DNA of 64,000 nt from assembly GCA_021186555.1 (NCBI GenBank), contig JAJKFL010000011.1, forward strand, positions 8,394,001 through 8,458,000, given 5' to 3'. The position numbers and the translations under genes are program-made. The notes under the pieces are model-generated. The model made no database searches. It had not been told where the DNA came from and was given only the letters and a program-made list of their open reading frames with translations. The first letter of the stretch is position 1. The number at the start of each line of letters is the position of its first letter. This DNA is from Reticulitermes speratus. Its lineage: Eukaryota; Arthropoda; Insecta; Blattodea; Rhinotermitidae. Shown here one piece after another: positions 23,701 to 36,760 of the stretch.

Positions 23701-24969
23701 ACATTCAGAGTAGGATAAGGGAGTGTTAACTGCATTAATGTGGCTCAGAGTAGAGTCCAGTGGCGGCTTGTGCAATAAATGAAGAAGGGGGAGATACTTA
23801 TTTTGAGCAGTTACTTACTCCTTAAAGCAAACACTGTTTTATGGCGTGATATATATACATATATATAGTCACTACACAATGCTATGGCAATTTATATCGA
23901 TGGTGCAAATTTGAACGAAAGAGGAAGGACTATAAGGTGAGCCCTATTGACCACCGTAGTGTCATTACCTATGTCTGTCGGTCAGTGGCTTCCCACAGGG
24001 CTCCATCAGCATTTCACGCAGGATTTTCGTGTGTATAACCACATTATCGGGTAACGAGCTTGCATACCAAGCACAACATAGATAAGTATGGAAACGAAAT
24101 AAGTTCCCTCTGTAACACTTCTCGCCACCACCAGAATATAATGTGTAACAGTACAATAGGCCAGGCTTTGTTACACAGCAGCACTAGCATTGTTCATTTG
24201 TTTGTGTGGTTTATATGCAGAGACGTAGTGTGCTGGAGGGCTCCTAGGGAATTTTGAAGCAAGATTATTTGACATAGAAAAGCATCTCTGCCGTCGTTTT
24301 TGTGCCAGTATTCCTCTCAAGGACCCTAATTATCATTTTCCTCGCTTTAAAATGGATGTTTCTTTATGTGAAGTGAAACAGTCTTGTAGCTTAATATCAC
24401 TTCATTTATGTGGACTATATTTGGACCTACGAGCTACGTAATTCTTGAGTTTCTGACGAATTTATTTTGGGTCCGTGTCTTTTGACAGTATCCGCTCCCT
24501 TATATTAAGGGCCTGTTTCTAGGCTCCCTGTGCTTAAATACAAATTTAAAACTCCGACTTCCAATAATTTTTAAACAGATGAGCAATAAATGAGATGGTT
24601 CTACGCACTAAGCAGGAAAGAAGTCGCACTTCCTAACAAAGTGCACAAATTAAAATTAACTTAATTGGAAATCAATAGTTGAATTTTAACAGAAACAAAT
24701 TCAAATAAAGAGGAATAAAGTTTAAAAATAGCAACAACAAGGCACGGAAAATATGTGCCACTCATTGCAGGGCAGGATTATAAATTCACAGTAACCGTTT
24801 GTCTGTCTAGCTGGGTATATCGACAAATTATAATGATAGCGGAAAGAGTAAACAAATTATTTTTATCTAGTAAAAATTAAATTTCTAAAGGATTGATAAT
24901 TTTGCTGTTAAATGTATGGCTTCAAGCAGAAACCGTTCTTTCCACATTTTTAAGACAAAGAAAAACACA
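23701..24969. other. intergenic; possible transposon terminus near 23759
   Basis: CAGTGGCGGCTTGTGC at about 23759 looks like a DNA-transposon terminus, but no matching inverted end was found. No gene seen. Confidence 0.35.
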
Positions 24970-25179
24970 GAGACCGTGACATAATGACTACTGTCATAAC
25001 TAAAGCAGCTACAGACTGTGACGTAATGACTACTGCCATAACTAAAGTAGCTACAGAACGTGACGTAATGACTACTGTCATAACTAAATTAGCTACAGAC
25101 AGTGACGTAATGACTACTGTCATAACTAAATTAGGTACAGACCGTGACGTAATGACTACTGTCATAACTAAAGTAGCTA
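24970..25179. repeat. 42-bp tandem array, 5 units
   Basis: The unit is GTGACGTAATGACTACTGTC, ATAACTAAAGTAGCTACAGA, CC. Because 42 is a multiple of three and the unit lacks stops in two frames, it opens 70- to 80-codon frames on both strands with a repeating 14-residue pattern (TTVITKVATDRDVM on plus). These are a by-product of the repeat, not evidence for a protein. The last unit runs into the MITE. Confidence 0.92.
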
Positions 25180-25385
25180 CAGAATGTTCCACTTAAAACC
25201 GGCCCACTTGCAAGGCGAAACCAAGAAAGGATTTTGATAACACGCTCACAAAATTATATTGATTCAGAAGGATCTCATTTCTAACATCTGCAAGAGTGTG
25301 CGTTTAGTCTACCAAAAACTAGACGAAACAAAATCCTTTTGCGATTTCGCCGTGCAAGTGGGCCGGTTTTAAGTGGAACACTCTG
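25180..25385. mobile_element. 206-bp MITE with long terminal inverted repeats, TA-flanked
   Basis: The left end starts CAGAATGTTCCACTTAAAAC and the right end is its reverse complement with CAGAGTG. Inverted similarity extends about 59 bp inward (CCGGCCCACTTGCA, GGCGAAA, AGGATTTTG). TA lies immediately outside both ends (25178-25179 and 25386-25387). TA duplication and terminal inverted repeats suggest a non-autonomous Tc1/mariner-superfamily element. No transposase coding inside. Confidence 0.85.
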
Positions 25386-25649
25386 TATTTTGCTGTTTGC
25401 TAACTTCATCAGGTTATTTTCCTGTAGTATGAGGTATAGCACTATATTCATGAAAGGCGACATTTATTGCTTAATGAGGGGAAGTATGATACTAGAGTGT
25501 TTCATTTTCTTCCGTAAAGATGAAAGTGAGAAGTGAAGAACACTATAATAGGCTTGCATATTATTGTAGAGCAATAGGCACAAGTATATATGTCTATACA
25601 CAATCCAAATTCTCTGCTATGAGCGCTAATCTTTTCTAAATTTGTCCAT

Positions 25650-25745
25650 AGAATGATTCTATGTAGCAGAGTCTTTCATAAGAAGCTGACAACTCATCAT
25701 ATTTCCTCTACCCAGAACTAGTACTATCCTGTTCACAAGAATTCG
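25650..25745 (-). mobile_element. decayed LINE 3'-end fragment
   Basis: The minus strand has GTCAGCTTCTTATGAAAGAC, TCTGCTACATAG, matching GTTAGCTTCTCAGGAAGGAC, TCTGCTCCATGG of the 7915 copy. There is no frame left; recognised only by similarity of the 3' UTR. Confidence 0.45.
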
Positions 25746-28700
25746 GCACTGAACTCCATACTGATACAATTTGATATCCTACATAAACTCAAATCAATTT
25801 CCTTAAGATACCATTATCATTTTCAGAAATATTTAAGACAGCGCTAAAAATTCAGAGTAATTAATTTAAATTTATTACAAATTAAGGCCGCATTATTAAG
25901 TTTTGCCCTTTGCTGCACTTCGAAATCTCTTTTCCCATTGCCCGACTACAAGATTCATTCTATTATCTCCATTCCATATCTCTGATTGATCATAATACTT
26001 GAACCTTCCTATACGATCGACACATTTTTCCCTTAATCACTCCAGCATCTAGCTGAACCAAATTCAATCGCCCGAAAATGATGGCAGCATATTATCCGAA
26101 ACGTCGGAACAAAATATTCTGCACGACCTAATAACCTAGAACGTAAAATTGCTAGCAGATATTAAATTTCGATAGAGGCGTGACAGGGTAGATAGAATTA
26201 TTTTAAATTTAGGATAAATGAAGGATACTTTGACTGCGTAATGAAAATATTATGCTACTAGAGCGTGTAATGCTAATAGCTGTTTCCTTGAAATTCTTCT
26301 CAGCAGAAAAATCATATTTTTCCTTATCACTATCATCTCTTTTATTCTTCTAAGATGTCCTTATCTCATTTCTTATAACTACTTTCTTTTTTCGTCGCCT
26401 TCCCTACCATATATTCCTTTATTATCATAATTTTAACCACCATCATATCCTTCTACTCTTTCCTCAACTTCCTATTTCTCTTCACCATCCTCTTTTACTT
26501 CTCTTTGTTCAGATTAATTTATAGATCACTTCATTTATTGTAGCATATTTCTCTAATGTTTTCAAATCTGTACCATATTGACATGTTTCAAATAAATTTC
26601 CTTATCTCAAGAAGGTTTCTATTTTGGGAAATATAACAAGTTATTTCCCGATTAACCACCTTTAATCAAGTTAGTAACACGTACATTTATTTTGTACTTT
26701 AAAACTCTGTTTGAGATATTCGTGATACACTGAAAGCTATAACTAATTAGGAAATCATTTAAAGTTAGTAAATACTATGAAAATGTGTCTTGTTGAAAAA
26801 GAACGATAATCAGAAATGCTCCAGATAAATAACCATTTGTTGTTTTCAAAGTTGCTTCTTTTTGTAAACACTTTTATAGACTTTTATCTTTGAAGTATGT
26901 TTGTGTTTGTTGCTACATTTGAGGTAAACGACGAAGTGAAATAAAAATAGGGAAGAAAGGAGAGAGTGAAAACAGGAGGGCATTTAACGCCGACTTTATT
27001 TGAACTAAGTTGCAACCAACTTAAATTAGGTGCCATGTTTTCCATCCCCTCCATCCCCATCCTTGTCAAGCTACACATTTTTCCAATCTACCAGCATTTG
27101 CTCCTCTCTTGGTCGCGGGCCCAAATAAATATTGAAAATAAAAGGATATGGAGAACAGAACTAAGAATAATAATTCAATTAACAACGAAGAGTCTTAGAA
27201 TTTATTAAAATCTTCAAGTAACCTACAGAAAACTCACATGATAAACTTTTAAGTAAAATTTATTGAAGTGGTGACTTTACATGTTTCAGTTATATGCATG
27301 GCGATGGTGTAATTACCGAAAAACGTAGCGAATTCAAGTGAATGTTGTAATGTAAATACAGACAAACGAAGCAGTATTACAACGGAAACAGTAAATTATA
27401 CAAATGCAACATAAAGTAAAAGTAGGCAATTTAAAACTCTTGGGTAAGTTTCGAAGGAAAACAGATCCTAGGAAACGAAATGTACGCTTATAAACTTACT
27501 GCTGAGTTTACTGTTTTGTGCAGCGGTACAAAGACGAACTAAGTATAAACTACTGTAGTGCAGCAAAGTGCTGGTTTAGCACCGGTAAATAACGGCCTTG
27601 CTAAGAGAACATTCAAAAACACTTTGAGAGCTTCCTGTGAGTTTATCAGGCCTCAAATTCAGTGGTTACCTTACGTACAAAAAGTTAAAACATTCTACAC
27701 TTTGTTCACAGAATCCAGTATATGCGTCGTATGATTCTCAACATAATTAGCAATTTATTTCCCTCAAGCACATAAACTGATTAACCTTTATAATAAAGAG
27801 ACAGCACCCTCTATTTGTGCAGGAATACTACTATTAATTACGTATATTTTGGATTAATAAACTTCGAAATTTCAGCCCAAATTCATTCGTCCCTTTGTCA
27901 CAAAAATTTCGTCCTAATCTTGACTTCCAAATTTAAAATTCTACACAATCTAAAATTCAAACCAAATGCCCAAATACTTTTATCTCCATACTTCAGTAGA
28001 CAGCTTCCAATCATATTATTTTACCCTCTTCATTTCCCAATGTTTTGCCTTGCCTCCAGCCTACCATTACCGGAAGGAGGAGAAGGCACATCCTGCTAAC
28101 ATTTATAGCAGTATATATTCTATTTCTTTCCTTTCAATAAATGTCGCAACTCTCACAATACACCTGCTTCTTCCCCCCCCCCCCTCTTTTTCCGCTCCTC
28201 ATGTTTAGTTTTCAAATATTAACAGGACTGTAGATCACATATTTTCTCTTTGTTCGAAGAAGACAAAATCTGATCTTTCAAGAAATATAAATGAAAACGG
28301 TGATTTAAGTATATTAGTATTCTACACAGAAACTTTGATAAAAATCCGAATAAGGTAACTTGTCTTAAATGTAATATACTCGTATTAGACTCAAATACTC
28401 AAATAGAAATATGAGTATGTAGGTCTAACAAGAAACAAAATTTGGAATAAAAGTAATATTTATAAATTTACCATGTTTAAAATTAATATTCCTTCATAAG
28501 AATTGCTACAGCAAATGTGTTTGAAAAACATATAAATCTTAATATAACTTGGATTATTAAAATATGTGTTACGTTTGCTGATGTACCAGAGAAAATTACT
28601 GACAGCTAAGCTATAATTGTTCAGGTAGGACTGATCTTCTATGATGTTGTTACTTTATCTGCATTATCCGGCACTAAAGTCAGGTCCTGTAAACTACCAT

Positions 28701-31700
28701 AAATCAGTAATGCCTAATTCCTTGTTCAAATAAAAATGCTGAAGGCTATTAGCAAACTGGAGCGGTTATTGCGTCACAAGTCACTAGTTATTTCTTTCGC
28801 ATACCAATTCGTGACGTCATAGGCACATTCGTTACGCTGCAACTCTGACGCCAGCGACTTCACTGAAGTTCTGTACTTGTAGGGATCTAAAGTTATACGA
28901 GGCCAAATTACTGGGAACAAAAGTCTTTCTCATTCTCCTCTTTCTTGGAGAAGTTAGACATGGAAAAGGGAGCGGATGCGACAAGACTTGACTGAAACAA
29001 CCTGCTACCCCTCACCAGGACACAGCCATTGCCTCCTTCTACGCCTCCTGGTGTCGACTCTAATGTGAAACTCCGGATGAACACAGAAGAGTCAAACTCA
29101 AAAGACAAGTAGGAACAGTAGTCTGGTTGCTACCGGTTACACCCTGTAATTTGTGATGCTTTGCGGGAAGAAACAAGTTACATCATACCGCAGGGAACGG
29201 GGAGAAAGGGAAACTCGTAAGGGAAAGTTCAAATAATTGTAACTGAGTTATCGTGTTAACTCGATTTAAAGTTAAGTCAAAACAAAAATATAAAGTTTTT
29301 ATAATCTGTTTAAAGGAAGAAGACGTTTGCAATTGTAGAAAATATCTCTGTGCTGTCTTTCAAATTATATTTTGTTATCAACTTAAATACAGGAATTTAC
29401 TTCTGTAGTGTATAGCCTCCAGTTATGTATAAAATGCCCGATATCATCCCTGCACGTGGTAATATTCTTGTACACTGCCTATGTCCACTTCACAAGTGAC
29501 AAATTGAAATGTATAAATTTGGTTTTACCAAGACTTAACTTTACTGAGATTATTGGAGATGATATCTTGGCTACCATATTCATTATAGTGTGATCTAGTG
29601 TTTTAATTTCATATTTTGCCTCGCCTAGGATTATGTGAACTTCGCTTTGAATGACCAATAAATTCTTATCTGGCAAATTATCTTATCACCGCTTCTTAAT
29701 GTAGTTGCAGGAGCTGTATCATGAGAACGATTCTTTTTAAAACAATTTTTCCACAATGAACGTAGTGTACTTTATGCATTTCAAGAAGGCATTTCTATTC
29801 TAGTGCAGAAAGGAACTTCTACGTTTTAACAGCTAATGGTTTTTCAATACAGAATAATTTGAAAGGTAAGAGTTGTACAGCAGCGATAAATTGTTTATAC
29901 ATAAATCCTGTAATTTAAAATCTTGGGAACAATACTACATGTAGAATAAATTGTCAAAATCTATAACCTTACAAACTTTAAGTAGTTTTCAGGGTCGTGA
30001 AGAAAGTCGGGTATAATGAAATGCATGAAGAGTAACGTATTGTCTGTCTATTACATTATTGTTTTATGTTGTATCGTGAAAAATACAAAGTAGTTTATTA
30101 CATCAAGTATTACATGATGACGTACCTTAAAGTAACATATTACATTATATTTAAAAAAACACACATATAGATATTGATAAATTGTATAAGGGACGGAGGA
30201 AGGCGTAGTGGGAATAGAATAAATACAAACCCGTTTAGAAGAGGAAATTCGATTCTTATGAATCTTCATGCGACCTGCAGAATAAAACATAGCTACTTTT
30301 TTATGCCATCTGTATGTCATATTCTTTGTTTTTAGAAAATAATGATAAAACAGCAACAATTTTATTAACATATTGCATTCCTCTTGCGAGAAAATTGAAA
30401 GTCCAAGAGTTTTTAAGAACCCTAGGTTAAATATTACTTCGAATGTGCCAATTATTTATTGAAGGAAATGACATCAGAAGTCCTGAGTGCAGTCCATTTC
30501 TATCATACATTTTGTCCTTAATATAAAACCGTCTCCAGTTAATGTATAGGTATACATATTTCCTCCTGTAAAATGTGTTTATAATAATTTTAACTACTAA
30601 AAAAAGCTCTAAAGGAACTGATATAACACTCTCCACTAATTTAACGAGTCATAAAACAATGTCTTCACCTTCCGTACAACGTTCGTTAAAATAACAAAAC
30701 TTAATGCAATTTCTTCAAACACCTAAATGTGTAATAATTCTGGCAGTTTAACAATGAAAAGGAAAGCAGCTTTTTCAGATTATTGCTTAATGTAGGATAA
30801 TTAACGCATATTTTTAAAGCCGCTCTTTGAGTCACAACTGTCATAGCTAAAACAACTCAGGTCTCAACCTCTTATTCGCAAGATATAAAATATTTATAGC
30901 TTAAAAACGAACAGAATTTAAATTCCCTTCTTATTCATGTTACTGGGGCCTTAGATTACGTTTATTCTCTATTCTCAAGCTGTAAAGTTCTTCCACTCCC
31001 ATAAATTATTTCGTTCTTGTGTTGACGTCTTGTGTAAAAGAAATTTTGAGTAAAGACTGTTGTGAAATTTGTTTCCCGTTTAAGGAAGTCTATAGACTAT
31101 AGAGGGAGGATGACGATCGTGATGGTGCATATTGAACACGGGGGTCATCTCGGTCAGAGAGAACGGTACAGGGTTTGGAATTTCGCCACCAGTGTGTGGT
31201 AATCGGGAGAAGTAAAATTAAGAATCTGATGCAAAGAGAGAGCAGGAAAATAAAGATAAAATTCTTACGAAATTCAATATTTCCAGAATCTTAGATTAAA
31301 ATCCAATGGGTAATGATAGAAGGAAGAGAAGATCAAAATTTAGTACATTAAACACAAAAATGACTGATAGATAAGACTCGGTGCTCTGTAGTAAACGTGT
31401 TATGGGGAAATTGCGTTAGCTGTTTAATTTACAGCATGAATTTGGAAATAAGGAAGTGGTGTGAATGACAAGAAATATTTGAAAACAGAGTGCAAGATAG
31501 GAATGGTCGTAAGTTTTTAGAATTACGAGATGAATGGATTTGTAATTCTAAGAGACATGGAATTACCCCGTCCGTTCTGAATTCCAGTCCTGAGTGAAAG
31601 TCAGCGCAATAATGATAGCCTATGTTAATGCTCCGTGATATAAATGACTTTTCGATATTATTATTTGGCGACCAAAATGTTACGCTTCTTGATTTGCAAA

Positions 31701-34639
31701 TTTCGATTCAGTGTGATGCAGCTTTAAGAACTGGAAGATAAAATGTGATACTTTTGCATACAGCCATTGTCCATATCACAGAGTTTCACATTTTCAGAAA
31801 GAAAGCATGGCAGTATGTATTACTATCGTTTGCACAAAGACCTCCATGGAAATCTGTAGAAAAATTATAAAGTGCCCTCAAAGTTACCAGAAACTAAAAT
31901 TGAACCCAAAAAAGCAAAATAAAATTAAACCCTATCAAGTTAAAGGCTTCTATTATATCCTTTTAAGCGCCTTCGCAAAGTGAACGGAGTTTACTAGCCG
32001 TCATTTGTCGGTCTATTCATAAAGAACAAAGTGAATCCTACTGAAATAATGTTCGTAGAAATTTGCACTGTATATTTGTACTGCAATTTGTCAGTACATT
32101 CCTATTTTGGTTCAAATCAGACAAAAATAACGAAACCTTTACATGAAGACCTACGTACATTCATGTGTATTATTCTGTATAATATTCTGTCTGTGAGGTA
32201 CGAATTGAGGCCATCAAAGCAAATTACATTCTAAACTTTTCTTCTAAGATACAAGTAGAGGAAGTAGCATATATCGCCACTTTATGAGACAAATACACAC
32301 GAAGTGTTATCCCACCTTTTACGAGATAAGAGCAATAAATAAGGCCGATTCTAAGAGACTGAAGAAAGAGTTTGCGATCTAAATATATAAGTATCATCCA
32401 AAACGAAAAATGGAAAAAGTAGTGACTGTATTCAGACTGTATTGTAGGGATTTACGAATACCAGGAAACAAAGCTGAGTGGAAGTGCCAGTATCATTCGA
32501 TCCCGCGGATATTTCCTAACGTGTCTTTTTGAATAAAATCTTCTCACAATCCTCAAGAAGAAATAAACCTACCGTATACCGTTTAGAAACTCCTATGGAA
32601 TATGTTCACAGATTTGCCTGCTCCACAACGCACATAATCTGGAGATACGTTGCTATAATAAGGCTAATAATCATTCAACACCTTCTGAAATCACCTCAAA
32701 ATAAAAGATCTGCAATTTCACAGAGCCGAGACAAGTGATTTTCGTATTGTCCTTCCTCAAAAAGGAAAGATGCATGCTTGTGAGGTAACATTCTGTTTTC
32801 TTGTGTGTATATGTGGATGCATTCACTTAAACCTTTGAAGAATTCGATCATTTTAACAACTTTGTTTTCGAAATATGTGCTTATTGGAGGCTTTAATTCA
32901 ATACGAGCCCCCGTAACAAATGAAGAGATCATGAATTTCAGGCAATAGCGATATTAGTGCCATTTAATTTTCGCCGTCAAGTGATGGACAATAATGCATC
33001 TTGTAAAAACTGCAGCTTTTGTAAAAGGAAGCCCGGAAACCCGATTAAATTTGAAGAAATTCTTTTGCCAATGATGAAGGTGTCTGAAATAGCAATGGCG
33101 TGCAGTGTAAGATGAACATGAATCTAGAATATCTGCTTGGAACTGCCTGAAATTTAGCTAACCGCAATTAAGTGTGTCGTATTTTGTAGAAAAGAGGAAC
33201 ACAATATGACCACTTGCGGAGAAATTTTGTTATAGACAGGACGTCGAGCGATGGCAGCAAATACGAGTATAAGAAAAGTTCTTCCTTTGTGTAGGCATAA
33301 GAAAGACAATTCAGGGAAAGACAAAAATATGAAAAGCGTATTGAAGTGTGGGAAGCGAAAGAAGGAATTCTTAAAGGGTATTGGAATTCGAAGGTTGTAG
33401 GCGGTAATGGAAAAAATAAATTATAGAGTGGAAATTTACGAATATAGGAATAGAGAGAAAGAAACGTTTTGTATTATAACAAATGATATTATGAATAGAG
33501 TCAGTGAGAAAGAAATTCAGAGACACAGAAAATGCCCCTAGTATTAAATTTGTTCATATTTGCAGTTATAGGAAATAACATAAATAGGTTGGAATATAGT
33601 TGTTTGAGGGTAAATAGTACTGTGTGATACCCAAATATAATTGGTAAACAGAACATTTTAAGAAAATCCTTAAAAATATCGCGTAAAACATGCATGCTAT
33701 ATAGCTACAAAATAATATATAGCTAATTTATGCAACTGAACAGTATAATGTCAGTATTGATACATAGCTCAGGCACTTGGTTGTTACAGTTTTCTTGGAA
33801 TCCCTCATTTTCCCTCTGTCAGTGTCATTAAAGTACATCTTCTTGATCATTCATTTATCTACCTCTAACACTATGTGTATATATATATATATTCATAACT
33901 GATAAATTGTTTAATTAACGCAAGGAAAAATATTTTTAAAAGTGCATTCAAGTTTGAGACAATTTGAATTTTTTTTCTGTTCATTTATTCGTATAAAATA
34001 TACGTGTTAGAAAGAACGTCCTTATGGTTAAGTTGCTTCTTCATTCAGCGTAAGAAAGTAACAGATTTGTATACCCTCTGAGTGTCCCTAGCAGTAGTGT
34101 ACCGCATTTACGAAAGAATATTTTCTGACTTTGTCCAGTGTCTGAATATACCTCCTGAGACGTACTTGAAGAAGTCTGATACCTGCGCGCTTAGGACCTG
34201 GGACGGCAGGAACCAGCATTTTAAATGGCAGCACCGACTCTTTATCCAGTCTAAAATTGAGATATTATATTGGACTGAAACAAAGAAAAGTAAAATCAGA
34301 GAAATTTTTAATTTGAAGTAGATGATTCCGAAACGTAGTAGTCTAGTAAGTAAAAATTGTACTAAATAGCCTGGAGGTTTCGTGTTCAACTCATGGTCAG
34401 GGGACGGGGTACTCTGAAATTTTTGCTTTTATTCCATAGATCTCAGAGCAAATTTCGAATAACAGCTAGAGCAAATGAGATTCGACCACGCATTTCCACA
34501 AATATTCTTCTAATTACCTTAGAATTTGGTGCAGACAGCCTGACCCACTTGCAATGTCGTTTTAAAAGTACTATCTAAAAAAAGTATCAATTGCTAAAAG
34601 TATGCAATGTCTATCGTAAATTAATAAATGCCTGTCGAA
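25746..34639. other. long gene-poor stretch
   Basis: Nearly 9 kb of AT-rich sequence. Open frames are under 110 codons and show no motif. A poly-C run of about 12 lies at 28173-28184. A decayed ribozyme-like box (ATGATGGCAGC with CCGAAACGTCGG) sits near 26078-26111. A (TA)n run lies near 33876. At 34318-34420 a B-box-like GTGTTCAACTC might mark a very old SINE. I see no exon, splice-framed coding run or RNA gene that I can support. Confidence 0.5.
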
Positions 34640-34802
34640 ATTCGGTGAAATTATATTGGAGCAGAAAACCGGTATGCTAGGAAAATACAGTCCAAGTGCC
34701 ACTTTTCCCACCACAAATTCAAAATTACCTGGCCTGAAATCGAACCCAGATCTCCGTGGCAAATTCCGGACTTTAATCTTCTGAACCACTACCGACACTA
34801 CT
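34640..34802 (-). mobile_element. decayed SINE-C
   Basis: The minus strand reads GTGGTTCAGAAGATTAAAGT (head), GGGTTCGATTTCAGGC (B box) and TTTGTGGTGGGAAAAGTGGC, then ACCGGTTTTCTGCTCC, which follow SINE-C in order. The 3' half is lost and divergence is high. Confidence 0.65.
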
Positions 34803-35027
34803 TGCAGTGTCTTTAAATAAATAATTACTAAATACACATGCCTTAATGCTTATAGTGACCGGCACAGCTTAACGTGACGGACTGAGTGATAGAATGTTAT
34901 GCTTCAATACACGAAGACTTTACTTCGTCAGAAGAGATGTCGCTGTTCGAACCAACATAATGAAATTGTAATTTAAACTTATAAAATTCATCACTTACAC
35001 AAACATAAGCACACTAACATTATAAAT
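34803..35027. other. intergenic
   Basis: Nothing recognised. Confidence 0.45.
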
Positions 35028-35173
35028 TGTAGATAAACTTGAACTTTCTTACACGTTTCAACGCTAAATCACCAGCCTCAGTCAATATAAAAGGAATAAA
35101 AGACATCATTATATCACTTTTACATGTGCAATGATTTATGGCTGAAACATGTATGAGGGTTCAAGTTTATATA
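35028..35173. mobile_element. short inverted-dimer element with hammerhead-like core
   Basis: The left arm (TAAACTTGAACTTTCTTACA, CGTTTC...) and right arm (GGCTGAAACATGTATGAGGG, TTCAAGTTTA) are diverged inverted copies about 55 bp long each. A minus-strand motif CTGAGGC, T, GGTG/CGTT stem II, GAAACGTGTA sits at 35048-35085. Only the GAAACATGTA half survives on the right arm. A SINE-A is inserted at its right edge. Confidence 0.5.
35048..35085 (-). ncRNA. degenerate hammerhead-like motif
   Basis: Minus strand: CTGAGGC in place of CTGANGA, extra T, a four-pair wobble stem II, GAAAC, GT, GTA. Stem I is not convincing. Probably inactive. Confidence 0.35.
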
Positions 35174-35592
35174 ATAATAATAACCATGGCTCAACAGCCC
35201 TATATGGGCTCGGGCTTCCTCTTTCCGAGGTTACTGGGTCGTTCGCATTCGTGGCAGTTGGTTACTGGCAACTGGCCGCGCTGCTGTTCTATCGATCCTG
35301 ATGTGACCGCCAGAGCCATCTGGTAGGCAGTCAGGAGACTTGGGTGAGAAATGGAGGCTTTGAATTTAGCTTACGAAACATTTCTATTCATGCTCGTAAG
35401 GTTCTTTTACATGCCGTAAATCTACGACATGGGACCGACGGCTTTACTTCCCCTCCGAAGGAAGTGGTGCTCCGGATTTTTATCACCCTTAAAAATCCAT
35501 CGACCTCGGTCGGGATCGAACCCGCGAACCTTGGGTCCAGTGGCGAGCACGCTAACCACTACTCCACCGAGGTCGACGTTCAAGTTTATATA
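35159..35592 (-). mobile_element. SINE-A, full-length, perfect 15-bp target-site duplication
   Basis: Element 35174-35577 lies between identical GTTCAAGTTTATATA copies (35159-35173 and 35578-35592). Minus-strand head TAGTGGTTAGCGTGCTCGCC and B box GGGTTCGATCCC; body AAGGGTGATAAAAATCC and CTACGACATG-type segments; 3' end AGGGCTGTTGAGCCATGG with a (TTA)n tail. It is the most complete A copy here and can serve as the local reference. The target was an existing inverted-repeat element. Confidence 0.94.
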
Positions 35593-36224
35593 TAACTTAT
35601 TATTTTATTTTGTGCACATGTTGGTGTATGTTACTGCAAGCACAATAAACGGAATGAAAAATATTAACTTTCTAAAATTTATTTTTAAGATTACACAACA
35701 TGACTGGCAAAAATTGTTTCATACACCCCTGGTACATAGGATGAGAAGTGAAAGGCATAAAGAATAAGGGAGGGGGGAACGGAAAAATAAGTAAGAGGAG
35801 ACGGACTGTTGTTAGCTGGGCAGGAAAGAAGGAAAAACGAAGGGATGTGGAGAAGGGCGCTAGGAATACTGAGTGTAGTTCAATATGCAGGAGTCAGAGG
35901 ACCTAGAGGCGTGGTTCAGAATTCCGTCAAAATTCGTAGAACATAAAATTCTTTATTTAAAAAACGTCATTTGGTTTCTTCTGGTGGCTTCATCAATCAT
36001 GATCTGAGTATTAGAGTAATCAACAATTCCGTCGGTATGAATGCCACAAATAATTTAACTGTAAAGGTGATTGCCTCGTATAGAGAAAGGTAAAGGCAAA
36101 GCGGTACAAGAGTTACAACTCCGGTCGTTATTAATTTCAATACTAGACCGTCATGAATGGTTAGCTTTACGCACCATCCTCTTTACCTCCGATAAATTAC
36201 CTCCATTACCCATGGAACATGATG
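35593..36224. other. intergenic
   Basis: No gene seen. The minus strand near 35970-36000 has TTGATGAAGCCACCAGAAGA followed by AACC, loosely like the ribozyme boxes but without a credible stem II. Confidence 0.45.
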
Positions 36225-36346
36225 TTTGATGAGCCCGTAGCGGGTCTGGAGGTTTTGGAAAAGAAATTCCCGTTTGCCGGAAATAGAAACCCGAATCATC
36301 CAGCCCATAGCATAGTTACTATACTGACTGAGCTATCTAGCCTCCT
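36225..36346 (-). mobile_element. SINE-G fragment
   Basis: The minus strand starts GCTAGATAGCTCAGTCAGTA with an intact A box, then GATTCGGGTTTCTATTTCCG (B box) and AAAACCTCCAGACCCGC. Same head as 10380; the body differs, suggesting a subtype. Truncated at the 3' side. Confidence 0.65.
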
Positions 36347-36664
36347 ACTGTCACACATACATTCACTGAATTTTGTATCCTGGAATGTGAGTTCGTGTAA
36401 CGTGGCAGAAAATTAATCTTCGGTTGTATATGTTGCCTCCTTATTTAAGGTATAATATCTTCCGCCCTGAAAACTGACGTTGTAGAAAGCTCCGAACCTC
36501 CGGTATCTGATCTACCAAGCAACGTGGCACTGCATCCCAGACGATAGTAATTTTCGTAAAATAATAAGTAATATTATCATAAGAATATACGATACAGCAT
36601 TATATATGTAACAAAATCGGAAAACCACAAAGAAACGGAGTAACGAATTTTCTGTTTAATCACT

Positions 36665-36760
36665 AACCAAATAATTCTATGCAGAAGAGTCCTTCCTGAA
36701 GAACCAATTATTCAGCTTGTCAACAGAAACGTCACATTTTATGGAAAACAAAAGTTTTGT
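36665..36760 (-). mobile_element. decayed LINE 3'-end fragment
   Basis: The minus strand has TTCCATAAAATGTGACG and GGTTCTTCAGGAAGGACTCT, TCTGCATAG, matching the 3' end family of 7915 and 50870. No frame remains. Confidence 0.5.

Noticed and set aside
26078-26111. Further ribozyme site (ATGATGGCAGC...CCGAAACGTCGG)
   Set aside because: No convincing stem II and no stem I; similar weak boxes near 5935, 35985, 37165 and 56050 were also left out.
28173-28184. Poly-C run as a regulatory tract
   Set aside because: Simple homopolymer in a T/C-rich context with no gene nearby.
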